From Taxillus chinensis (taxonomy: Eukaryota > Streptophyta > Magnoliopsida > Santalales > Loranthaceae): 64,000 bases of DNA. Position numbers and translations under genes: made by a program. Numbering within the stretch: the stretch's first letter is position 1; each line of letters begins with the position of its first letter. The stretch is taken from positions 43,480,258 through 43,544,257 of the forward strand of contig CM042092.1 of assembly GCA_023512835.1 (NCBI GenBank), in the 5' to 3' direction. Shown here piece after piece: positions 30,797-41,108 of the stretch. Below the pieces are notes generated by a model, which was given only the letters and a program-made list of their open reading frames with translations, ran no database searches and was not told the DNA's origin.

Positions 30797-32300
30797 TCCT
30801 CAGGACTGATCGTCCTCGAACAGCTCAGGATGAAGAACCCGCATTTGGCTCTCTTTCTCCCAAGTTTGCTCCTCCATGCCTCGATGTTGCCATAACACCC
30901 AAACTAGTGGGATCGTCTTGCCTCGCAAGACCTGGTCCCGCCTGTCCAAAATCTATGTTGGCATCTCAACAACGGCACCATTATCAGCCAAGTCTATCTC
31001 GAGATAGTCCAACACATGAGAAGGATCAGGGTGATACCGCCTCAATTGAGACACATGAAACACATCATGTACTCGCGCCAACTCTGGTGGCAAAGCTAAT
31101 CTGTAAGCCACTGCGCCTACGGTGGCAACAATCTCAAACGGCCCCACAAAATGAGGGGAAAGTTTGGATCCACGTCCAAACCTCCAATGCCCTCGACGCG
31201 GCGAAACCCCTAAAAATACATGGTCCCCCACCCCAAACCGCAAACGTCGACGCCTCGATCCGCATAGGACTTCTACCTACTCTATCTTGTCGGCAGTACA
31301 CTATCTAATCAACTACACTATCTCCGTGGTTTCTCGAATCATATCGGGACCGAGAACTGTTGTCTCTCCCGTCTGTGCCCAATACAAGGGTAATCTACAA
31401 GGCCGCCCATATAGAGCCTCATACGGAGCCATCCCAATCGTGGCCTGATAACTGTTGTTGTAAGAGAACTCCACCAAAGGAAGGTGAGTCTCCCAACAAC
31501 CTCCAAAATCTAGGACGCAGGCACGCAACATATCCTCGAACGTCTGAATCGTCCGCTCTGATTGACCGTCTCGTCGTGGATGAAAAGCTGTACTTAGGTT
31601 CACCCTGGTACCCAAAGCTCGTTCGAATTGTCTCCAAAACTACGATGTAAACCTCGCATCCCGATCAGATACAATAGACAATGGGACTCCATGCAACCGC
31701 ACAATAACATCAATATACCTCTGTCCCAAAGTCCTCACTGGGTCTGTCTCTCGAATCGGAACAAAATGCGCCGATTTGGTCAATCGGTCGATAACTACCC
31801 ATATCGTGTCGTGTCGCCTGGAATGAGGAAGTCCAATGACAAAATCCATAGTCACGTTGTCCCATTTCCACTCGCACCGGCAATGATCGCAACTCACCAG
31901 TGATCTCGGGTGCTGCGCCTTGACCTGGCGACAGGTCAAACACCTCCTCACAAAATCAGCAACGGCCTTCTTCAGGCCTGGCCACCAAAATCGCCTCCTC
32001 ACGGGATGGTACATCTTGGTCCCACCAGGATGTATAGCTAACCTCTACCTGGTGAAATTCCCGAAGAACCTCCTCCTGAAGAGAAGTGGAAACTATCAAT
32101 CTACCCCTATACCACAGCACATGCTTTGCATCCTCAGTCCAATTAGAAGGCACCTGCCCGGTCTGAATCCCGTCCCCGATGACCTCATAATCAATGTCCC
32201 CCAACCGATCCTCTATGATCCTACGGTGTAACTCAGGGACTGCGACAACAACACCGAGGATCCCTCGCCCCTCGCCGGTCACCATCTCGCGACCTCATCG
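30797..32300 (-). pseudogene. Ty3-H integrase and chromodomain
   Basis: Minus strand. The zinc-binding region is near 32140-31910 (VLREFHQVEV then MYHPVRRRFWWPGLKK and [12 protein letters not shown]). The core with its first aspartate reads openly 32014-31640 ([37 protein letters not shown], so the second aspartate is intact here). The next block is 31615-31313 ([22 protein letters not shown]), followed by [17 protein letters not shown] (31240-31190), [15 protein letters not shown] and the chromodomain ending near 30797. Frame changes occur at about 32050, 31620, 31310, 31245 and 30955. This is better preserved than A, B, C or F integrase, but still broken. Confidence 0.88.
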
Positions 32301-33078
32301 TTACCAACTGACCCATCATCTCCCATTCCTTAATGGCACAATGGGCCACCACGGCCCTGCTCTTCCTACTCAGAGCATCTGCCACCACATTATCCTTCCC
32401 AAGGGTGTACATCATATCAAACTGAAACTGCTGCAGGTACTCTACCCACGGCCTCTGCCTAAGGTTCAGGTCTTGCTGAGAGAAGATATACTGCAAGCCC
32501 TTGTGGTCCGTATACACCACAAACTTCTCCCCAAGGAGATAATGCTGCTAGCTCTTAAGTGCAAAGATCACTGCAGCCAACTCCAAATCATGCATGGGAT
32601 AGTTCTACTCATGTGGTCTCAACTGCCTAGATCCATAAGCAATCACCTGCCGAGTCTGCATCAACACACAACCAAGTCCCACCTTGGAAGCATCACAATA
32701 CACCTCGAAAGGCACACCCTCCTGTGGGAGAATCAAGATAGGTGCTGAGGTCAATTGTGCCTTCAGCTCCATGAAAGCACTCTCACACGCATCCGACCAA
32801 ACGAAAGGAACTCCCTTCCTAGTCAAGTGTGTCATAGGAGCTGCCAACCGGGAAAAATCCTCCATGAACCTCCGATAATAGCCTGCCAAACCAAGGAAGC
32901 TACGAATCTCAAACACATTCGTGGGCCTCTTCCACGACATGACTGCCTCAATCTTCTTAGGATCCACTGTGATACCCTCCGAAGATACCACATGCCCCAA
33001 GAAGTGCACCTGTTGCAACCAGAAGTCACATTTCATGAACTTCGCGTACAACCGATGCTCTCGCAGGGCCTGCAACAC
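32233..33078 (-). pseudogene. Ty3-H RT end and RNase H
   Basis: Minus strand. It continues RT with [22 protein letters not shown], then [16 protein letters not shown] (about 32910-32865). The RNase H core [16 protein letters not shown] (32703-32656) follows, then a stop near 32605 after QLRPHE and resumption at 32520 (VYTDHKGLQYIFSQQDLNLRQR, VVADALSRKSR). One frame lesion separates it from the upstream RT at about 33080 (stop where [13 protein letters not shown] sequence begins). Confidence 0.88.
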
Positions 33079-33081
33079 AAC

Positions 33082-33675
33082 CTACAAATGCTCCTCATGC
33101 TCCCTCTTGGTCGATGAATAGACCAAAATATCGTCGATGAACACCACAATGAACATATATAAATATGGAGCAAACACCTGGTTCATCAATCCCATAAACA
33201 CTGCTGGAGCATTCGTGAGCCCAAACGGCATCACAAGCCACTCATAATGCCCATAACGACAACTGAATGCGGTCTTAGGGATATCTGCCTCCGTAACCCT
33301 CAACTGATGGTATCCAGATCTCAAGTCTATCTTGGAAAACCATCTCGCACCTCGAAACTGATCGAACAGGTCATCGACCCTCGGCAATGGATACCTATTC
33401 TTCACAGTCACCTGGTTCAGCTTCCGGAAGTCTATACACAGCCGAAGTGAACCATCCGCCTTCTTGGCGAACAACACTGGAGCGCCCCACGGTGAGCTAC
33501 TCCGCCTGATAAAGCCACGTGCCAATAGGTCATCTATCTGTCTCTTGAGCTCTCTAAGCTCTGTCGGTGCCATCATGTGGGCCGCTAACCCGATCGGTGT
33601 TGTCCCTGGCAACAACTCGATTGAAAACTCTACCTCCCTCACGGGTGGCAAACCGACCAAGTCCTCGGGAAACAT
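33082..33675 (-). pseudogene. Ty3-H reverse transcriptase core
   Basis: A 197-codon open stretch holding nearly all RT motifs: [36 protein letters not shown] (near 33480-33425), [43 protein letters not shown] and the catalytic FIDD (33141-33130). It makes the RNA- and DNA-templated cDNA in the particle. The stretch upstream (33865-33680) still reads as protease-RT connector in another frame, and a stop at 33081 separates it from RNase H. Confidence 0.9.
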
Positions 33676-33868
33676 ATCTCGGGAACCGATCTACAATGGG
33701 TGGCAAAACAGCCTTCCCCTCTCTCGTCCTATCAACCAACGTCAAGCTGGCTAACTGGTGGGTCACATCACCCCACCCATGCCTCAATGGTCCCAACCTG
33801 CATGCCTCCTCAGTCCACTCACCCACAAAGATACCCTGTGTACCCTCTGGCGTGAGGAACGTCATACG

Positions 33869-34141
33869 CTATCGAAAACAATCAATCTTGGCCTCCACAG
33901 AGACCAACCAGTCCATACCTAGGATAACATCAAAATCATCTAACTCCATGACATACAAATCACACATCAGGTTAACACCCCCAAGTGTTACCTGACAAGC
34001 ACGACAAATACTCTCAAGTATCACAATTCCACCAAAAGGTGAAGCAACCATCAGAGACTGACTAACTGTCTCCTGGTCTAACTCTAATCCAACCACCATA
34101 GCATACGAAATAAAAGAATGGGTAGCACCAGTATCAATCAA
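33869..34141 (-). pseudogene. Ty3-H aspartic protease
   Basis: A 90-codon open stretch with the LIDTGATHSFIS active site (the DTG lies at about 34135-34127), an LGGVNLMCDLYVMEL strand and the ILGMDWL motif near the flap end. The protease processes Gag-Pol. The preceding gag frame (ending in FSYYLFSFD and a stop at 34134) is offset by one base, so the gag-to-protease junction is frameshifted. I cannot tell whether this offset is decay or a designed shift. The lack of the same offset in K favours decay. Confidence 0.88.
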
Positions 34142-35530
34142 AACTGAACAAATAGTATGAGAAAATGATGATGGTACCTCTCACCACTGAAGGCCCTGCT
34201 CCTGCCTCGTCCACTGGTGGAACCTTTGCCTCTCTGCTGGTAAGGGCAAAGGTCCTCCCTCGTGGTCCACTGCAACTAGCCTGGCCCATTGGGGCCTTGC
34301 CCCGTTGATCAACATGACCCTGTGCCTCCCGCTGAGGCTGCTGCACCGTAGGTCGCGTCTGCGTGCTCTGTGCCGGCGGCATTGACCTCTGAGACGGAGC
34401 CCCACTCCTATGTCCCTGATCTCTCGGACGAGGGCCTACACTGCTGGTTGAGCTAAGGGTAACACATTCCCTAGCTCCATGCCCCACTTTCCCGCATCGG
34501 AAACAGGTCATCTTTTTCCTTGGGCAGTCTCTCGAGACATGCCCGATCAAACCAAAACTCCAACAGGTAGCTGGCCTCCTGCTGGCTGAACTCTTATGGG
34601 GTCCCACCACCTGGCTAGAAACCCTCTGCACCTACCTCCTCTTAGGCTGAGCGGCACTGCTCTCCCCACTCTGCCTCTTCTTGCTCGGACCTGCCAAACC
34701 GCTCGGCCTCTGGGCTCTCGCTTGATCCTGTCCTCGCTCAATAATGAGTGCTTTGTCGACCGCCTCCCATAGCTGGTCAACTGCATCAGTTCCAACTGTC
34801 TTTTCAGAGATGGCCTCAAGCCCTGAATAAAATCCCGTGTCTTACGGGCTTCCTTTTCCCAAGCCTCAAGAGCAAACCGCCCTAAATCTGTGAAAGCTTG
34901 CACATACTCACCCACACCGCTACCCTATGAAGCTCATAATACTCTCTCCGTCGGGCGTCTCGTATCGATCCGGAAAAATACTCCCCAAAGAAGCGCTCAA
35001 CAAACTCTCTCCAACTCATCCGACTACCATGGACAGCTCTCGTGGATTCCCACCACCGCGTGGGATACCCAACAGATAGTGCGTCGCCACTCGCACCCGC
35101 TCCTCATCTGGCACCCCAATCATCTCAAAGATGTCCTCTGTCCATCTAATCTAGTCCTCGGCTACCTCTGGCTGCGAACCATCCTCAAAAGTCCTGGGTG
35201 CATGTTTCAAAAACTGTGCAGCCCAGTCCACTCCTCGTTGTGCTGGCTCTATCACGACCTCCTGTTGGTGCACATCCTGCACCACCCTCGCCTCCTGCTA
35301 CTGAGGCTACTGTTGCCTCTTCTGCTCATCCACCTCTCTAGCCATATCCCTCATCGAGCCCTGCATACCCTGCATGGCCTCCTACAACTGAATCAACACC
35401 TGAGCCAAATTAGGTACCACAACGGGAGCCGACGATCTCTCGTTGCGGGCGCCGCGCCCCCCGGTGCCCCGACTCTATCGTGGGCTCCTCTAGGGCCTTG
35501 GCCTCGGACAGCTCTCCTCGGTGGTGCCAT
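34134..35530 (-). pseudogene. Ty3-H gag
   Basis: Minus strand, ATG at 35530-35528 (MAPPRRAVRG). The N-terminal part is broken by stops in 35400-34915. It becomes readable at 34915-34547 (GEYVQAFTDLGRFALEAW, FIQGLRPSLKRQLELMQ) and 34631-34134. Two zinc knuckles are visible: CWSFGLIGHVSRDC, in which the second Cys is replaced by Phe, and the intact CFRCGKVGHGAREC (near 34510-34470). The RTFALT motif marks the end. The missing Cys would weaken the first knuckle. Confidence 0.87.
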
Positions 35531-36014
35531 CACACCGGCCACAACAACAAACAACAAACGATCAACAATAAGCTCGCAAGACAAACCGACCATCAAAGGC
35601 ATATTCGACTCGTTGGTTCTCACCACACGACCCGTAGGTCCACAACCATGCATATAGCATCGTGTCCCCCTCGGGGTACACCACACGACCTGTAGGTCCA
35701 CAACCATGCATATAACATCATGTCACCCCTCAGGGTACACCACAATCAAGTCCTAGCTCTCACGGCCACGTGCCATCCCTGGCACCAAATGCAATCATAT
35801 CACAAACAAAGACAATCTCTTCGCTCCATATGCACATAATCATACCACTAGAAATGCACCCCATCCCCATGTATGCTCCTAGGATGATATAACTAACACC
35901 AAAATAACCTAGAATACATGTAAGGACTACATTGATCAGGCACCCTCCCTACAGTTTTCCAAGTCACATGGAATCAATTAACCATCCCTCACTAACCTAG
36001 GTCCGCTAGACCAT
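35531..36014 (-). other. Ty3-H leader with a 58-bp tandem repeat
   Basis: Untranslated leader of about 480 bp. Two tandem copies of a 58-bp unit (CCACACGACC start) lie at about 35623-35739. No supported ORF. Confidence 0.7.
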
Positions 36015-36025
36015 GCTCGATACCA
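36015..36025 (-). promoter_or_regulatory. Ty3-H primer binding site
   Basis: TGGTATCGAGC on the minus strand lies just after the 5' LTR, the same sequence as in F and K. Confidence 0.82.
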
Positions 36026-36028
36026 ACT

Positions 36029-37650
36029 TGTCACGCCCTGAATTCCAAGAAAACCCAGAACCATGAACATGACTACCCCTTGCCCGCACCCGAAAGGTCA
36101 AGGGGTTGGTGACTAGCACCAATAGAGACTACACCGCGGGTGCTATCTCAAATATGTAACCCTGTACAGTCATACATCAAGGGTAATCTTGTACTTTCCA
36201 ATACATCATCATGCATATGATAAGTCAAACAGTCATACAGACATTACATCACAAACAGTATGCAAATACAACTGTCCATGGACCCATGTCTGGGATACAA
36301 CACATAATAAAATACGGAATACGATCTCGTATCATATATCGAGTAGTGGGCACGTCCTCCTGGAAGAAAGTTCTCCACTAGTCTTGGGTCACACCTGAAA
36401 AGGGGTAAACAACAAGTAGGGGTGAGAACCCTTACTTGTCACGGAGTCCATGCCCCAATACCTCACACCAACATACTAACATTAGTATGGCATGTCGTTC
36501 TCAACATTTCCTTTAGCACTGTAGCCAGTCTTCACAAGTAAATCCTCAATCCTTGATTTATGAAGGAAGTACCCATAGCAGCTATTTTCTTGAAATCAAA
36601 AGTCCCGACATTGAGTTCCCATAACATAAATAAGATAATCTGATTTTTTTGGGATTTTTCTCGAGATGCCTAACCCCACTTTCCAAAAAGTCACCACTAC
36701 GAATTTTTGGGTTTTTCCGAGATTTTACACTAAATCCCAATTTTCACATTTTGAAGGAGTGAGAATTAATTTTTCTAGTATTTTTCTTTGAATCCAAATG
36801 GGGGGTATTTCATTATTTACATTGTAACTTAAGTATTTCAAAACGCGTCCAGAATGCCTCCAAATCGCGCAGACAACGAAACACGTATAAAATTCCAGTT
36901 TCCAGAAATCTAGATCTAAACTCAGATTTCCATGGTTAACTTATCAACTCTCATGAAAAACACAATTAATCAACCCCAAAATCACAAAAACATATATCCA
37001 CAATGATATAAAAAGTTCTTAACCACAGATCTTATACTAAACCATTAGATCAAACCCAAAATTGGATTTCCCCAAATTCTAGGGTTCATGCTCGATTTCA
37101 TAAATCATGATAAATTCGTGCAGATCCAAAACAAGAGAGAGATAAGAAGTTCAAGGACACCTACTTGAAGTGAATCTTTGAGCTCCACGAACCCAAATCG
37201 CCCCAAATTGCCAAAGCCTCCAAGCTCTCTCAAGCTCTCTCTCTCAAACGCACAAACGTGATAACGTAAAATGAAATCTCTTTCTTTTCCTGCTATTTAT
37301 ATTTCCGCATCAACCGACCTAGTCAATCATTGACCTAGTCAATAATTGACCTCCCAACACAAAAATTGACCTCCAAGGCCCCGAGCTCCAAATTAAGTCA
37401 AGCTATAGTCAAAGCGCTCGAAATGACGAGCACAACACTAGATCGATATTATTACACCCAAATGACCACTCAAACGCAAAGTCAACCAATAAACCCTGAA
37501 AAGTCAACAATCGGGTCAAACGGGGCCCCAACTCGAAATCGGGCCCAAGTACAGTCAAAATGCTCACATCGACGACTACACTACTGTCCAGATAGTTACA
37601 TTCCCATAGAATGGCTATCTCTCAAAACTACCCAAATACGAGTCTCTACA
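36029..37650 (-). repeat. Ty3-H 5' LTR (1622 bp), internally deleted
   Basis: On the minus strand starts TGTAGAGACTCG and ends AGGGCGTGACA. Compared with the 3' LTR it lacks about 28621-28940 and about 29357-29712. The first deletion joins at a short GGTGAG/GCTGAG match. Donor-like at 37164, acceptor-like at 36395. Confidence 0.92.
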
Positions 37651-37852
37651 TGTAACGAGGTATTAAGGAAAGAGGATTTAGAAAGAAGGGACGATTCTTG
37701 GTTTCAGAATGGCAAAAGTCGTTTTTTGAATGCAGGAGTTGGGCAAATTTGAGAGAAAATGGCAGCAAATCGAGAGAGGGGTTTTTTTGGGGCGTAATCT
37801 GGGTATTCTCTCCTTTTTTTTTCGTGGACGAAGACTTGATTTAAAGGCATTG

Positions 37853-38236
37853 TGTCACGATCTGGAGCCTCACGACACATTTTTTTAACATATTTAAGTC
37901 ATTTGTAATGATTGTATAGCTCGTAGAAAGAGTTAGCACTTGTATAGGCCATTTGTACTCTCGCACCAACTTCATGTCTCCTAGTGCCAGTTGTAAAAAT
38001 GTTCTAAATCTTATATGTAGAGCACAACTCTAGTGTTGAAACTTGTACTTGACATTTGTGCTAATATAAGTTTTCTCACTTTTAGGCATTCTCTACAACT
38101 TCCATAAATCTTTGTCCGTTGTCTCGAACGACTCTAAACATTCACTCAAACTTAAACGGCTTACTTAGTCCGTAAAGTTTTCGCTAAGCGACTAAGTGCC
38201 ACACGAGTTAGCTCTCGTAAGAGTAACTTCGTGACA
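37853..38236. repeat. Possible small LTR remnant
   Basis: Begins TGTCACGATCTGG and ends CTTCGTGACA, the inverted-terminal style of Ty3 LTRs seen here. I find no matching 5-bp target duplication at those borders (CATTG left, GTTGG right). A CATTG does occur 13 bp further right. Confidence 0.3.
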
Positions 38237-38499
38237 GTTGGCTATATTGCATTGATTACAGCATTTAATGTTGTGTTATTGATGCAGTATTTTTTATTTC
38301 CCGATTCCGCCTTTTGTCGGAGGGAATAGAGACTTGTGCAGCTCGTGATTGTCCTTTTTTTAAGTTTTTATTAGCACATGTGACCGACAGGCGTTGAAAA
38401 ACGGCTCTGTCAAATGGCTAGTTCATAACAAACGTGTCCCGTGAGCAATTAGCGAGAGAGCCAGTGAGAGAGGCCAGACAGCGAAGGTTAGAGGTCAAA

Positions 38500-38745
38500 G
38501 GGTCGGAGTGTCGGTAGGTTGAAGTTTTGATGGGTCGAAGGTCAACAGTCAACGGGTCATAAGTTAACAGTGAATGGGTCGTAGGTCAACCCTCGAAGGT
38601 CAAGGGTTGAAGATCAAAGGGGTGAAGGGTTGAAGGTCAACCCTTGAAGGTCAAGGGTCGAAGATCAAAGAGGCGAAGGGTCGAAGGTCCCGGGGTCGAA
38701 GGTCAAACCTCGAAGGTCAACCCTTGAAGGTCAAGGGTCGACCCT
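38500..38745. repeat. Degenerate GGTCAA/GGTCGAAGG array
   Basis: Some 250 bp built from irregular copies of GGTCGAAGGTCAA and GGTCAAGGGTCGAAG. No coding meaning is apparent. Confidence 0.75.
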
Positions 38746-39221
38746 CACCCAAAATGCTAAAATGGACAAACTTTTGGGGACTATTTGGGAGGACCCGTAT
38801 TTGCCAAAAGGGACGTTTTGGAGTATTTCATGCAAGCACATTTTTGGGCGGTTTGACAAAGGGCATCGACGGTCTTTTGGCAAGTTTGGCTCTTTCCAAC
38901 AAATATTATTTTGGCCATAACTTCTTCGTTTTAAGTTGGAATTACGAGCGGTCAAGTGCGTTAGTCTCCAAATTTCACCCCCTATCACCTGATGTTGGCC
39001 TTGGGGCACCTTAGTGGCTTGTAATAGAGGTCATCAATTTTTGGGCTTCCCCGCTCGTGTCAGTGTATCCATCTTATGCAAATTGGGGTTAACATCAATG
39101 CCAAACCATTCCTTGGTAGTGGGGAATCCTTGAGGACCTGTTCAACAAGGTATATGGCATTGGTAGACAACTATATACAAATGGGGTTAGTATGTCCAAC
39201 CCGGACAAAATGGGGACCAAC

Positions 39222-39226
39222 AGCGT
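39222..39226. repeat. Target-site duplication AGCGT, left copy
   Basis: Matches AGCGT at 52232-52236 on the other side of Ty1-G. Confidence 0.93.
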
Positions 39227-40582
39227 TGATGGTCCCTTGGAGCCTAAAGGGGGGGGGGGTGAATAGGCTCTTATCGAAACTCTTATTCTTTTAAGGCACT
39301 GCACTAATCTAGTTAAGTGAAAGAATCACTGTGGAAGATAACCAGATAGTGGAAGTATTTTTTTTATTATCAAGGGATAATTACAACAAAATAGAAGCAA
39401 CTCTCTTACACTCTGTTTTACAAAAGGGATTCACACACTAGCCTAGTTTGTATATTTGAGCTCTTGTACATGCATAGAATTAATTCAAGCTAATTCACTC
39501 TCCTTTTTGCCCACTTTTACACATATACAAGTATGGATATTTATACAAACGTTCCTAAGAGACAACCTCGAAACTTGAAGTTCCGGAATACGTTCAGCAC
39601 TAACTGTTCCTCGGTAATCTCTCTGTCTTGACTGCTGCGGCTTGTGGAGCTCAAGATCTTGGGTTTGAAGAATATAAGTGCATTTGTGAGTTCCCAAATA
39701 CAATTGAGGTTGTGTCCACATATCCGGGTGATCCACGTGTAAGATTCTTCAGGTATTCAATAAGTTTGTCTTACATCGGGACGCCACGAGCTGATAACTT
39801 TAAATGCGGTGAGTTGAAGTAGTGTCTTCTTGGTCCGGTGTAATTTTCCTTACTCCGTTGCTAATGAAGCTCGGAACCTTACTCCGTGTCAGTGGTTGCT
39901 TACTCCGTATCTATTTAGTACTGGAATCCTTAGTCCGTGACAACGCTTTCTTACTCCGCATGTAAGTTCCTTACTCCGTATGTAAGTTCCTTACACCGGG
40001 CGAGTCTTGAAAAGTTGGATGACTTATTCCGTGTCAGCGCTTTCTTACTCCGCATGTAAGTTCCTTACTCCGTATGTAAGTTCCTTACTCCGGGTGAGTA
40101 AGATATCCGGATTCCTTACTCCGCATCTAGTTTCCTTACTCCGTGCGAATAAAGACTCGGATCCTTATTCCGTGTCTTCTTCACTTTAGTTCGCTTGAGG
40201 GGAAGACTTAACTATTTAACTCCATTTCAATCCTTTTGCTTCGTGCGACCTCGTTGACCAAGACTCTTACTCCGCATTAGTTTGACTTAGTCCGTTTGAG
40301 GTACTTAGGAACATATTCAAGAATCCGTAGCCTTTAAGTTCTTAGTCCGCACGAATGTTCCTTATTCCGTATGTATTTGTGACTTGGTTATTTACCAAGT
40401 GTTTGACGACACTCACTCTTGTCCGGATCAGGATTATGTATCCTGTCCTTAGCTTTGCTCTCACGAGTGCATCTCTGGATTAGTAACATATCTTCTGCAA
40501 TGATCAAATAAACACAAAAGATCTCAGATCAAATTACATAAGGCTTTATCAAGCATTATCCAAATTCGGGTTTGATCCAACA
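39227..40582 (-). repeat. Ty1-G 3' LTR (1356 bp)
   Basis: Plus-strand reading TGATGGTCCC to TTGATCCAACA. It has a terminal hairpin GAGCCTA/TAGGCTC (39240-39246, 39264-39270) around a G run, and two blocks of the 20-bp unit CCTTACTCCGTATGTAAGTT (about 39949-39992 and 40043-40090). Many further TTACTCCG words follow up to 40380. Confidence 0.93.
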
Positions 40583-41108
40583 ATCTCCCCCAATTATGGA
40601 TATGCCCAAACCCTTTGTAATCTGATCCTGGTAAGCAATGCAAAAGAATAACATACGAATACGCAACACAACCAATTTCATTAATCAGCAACTAAGTACA
40701 ATTCAGCCTTAATACAAGATTTTCACTAAGGTACATAAGGCTTACTATACTTGAAGATCATAGTTGCTGCCTTCTCTCTAAGCTCAATTGTCTGCTTCAT
40801 CGTATAAGTAGTGTGTTGGCTCCACGATTTGTCCACAGTCAAAAATGACTTGATAAAGTAACAGACAAAAGCCCCGTAGCTATCTCCGTCCGATTGTTGT
40901 GGCACTTGTTTCTTGCCCTGGAATGTCGCCTTGACTTCTCGGTTGGGCCCAAGGGTGTGATGCCCAATTCTTCATATAAACGGGCTTTCTTCACACTTGA
41001 TCGGCCTGATACACGGTGGTTCCCATTGATTCTTTCTTACAAAGTGCTCCACTATCTGATGAGAATCAATGAGGATCATTTGCTTGGACCGAATCATAAA
41101 GACAGCCA
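40583..41108 (-). other. Ty1-G 3' untranslated region with polypurine tract
   Basis: The minus-strand ATTGGGGGAGAT directly before the LTR (40583-40594) is the polypurine tract. The rest, up to the end of ORF3 at 41109, has no supported ORF; the plus-strand open frame 40894-41154 is not believed. Confidence 0.7.

Larger units (their letters stand above)
28228..37650 (-). mobile_element. Ty3-H: complete Tekay-type retrotransposon (9.4 kb)
   Basis: Minus-strand element with TGTAA target duplications (28223-28227 and 37651-37655). It has a 3' LTR (28228-30541), polypurine tract, pol, gag, leader, primer site and 5' LTR (36029-37650). The 5' LTR is about 690 bp shorter than the 3' LTR because of two internal deletions. 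All protein domains are present but broken. Confidence 0.95.
37656..39221. other. Unclassified non-coding DNA right of Ty3-H
   Basis: About 1.57 kb without a recognisable gene. It contains a possible LTR remnant at 37853-38236, a GGTCGAAGGTCAA-type degenerate array at about 38500-38745, and a stretch (38750-39010) whose wording (TTGGCCATAACTTCTTCG) recalls LTR U3 sequence. The plus-strand open frame 38724-39014 shows no domain. Confidence 0.5.

Noticed and set aside
37853..38254. A 5-bp duplication CATTG around a possible small LTR.
   Set aside because: The second CATTG lies 13 bp beyond the expected end, so the match is probably chance; kept only as a low-confidence remnant.
38724..39014. 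A 96-codon plus-strand open frame in the flank of Ty3-H.
   Set aside because: Leu/Phe/Gly-rich peptide without a domain, in sequence that resembles LTR U3.
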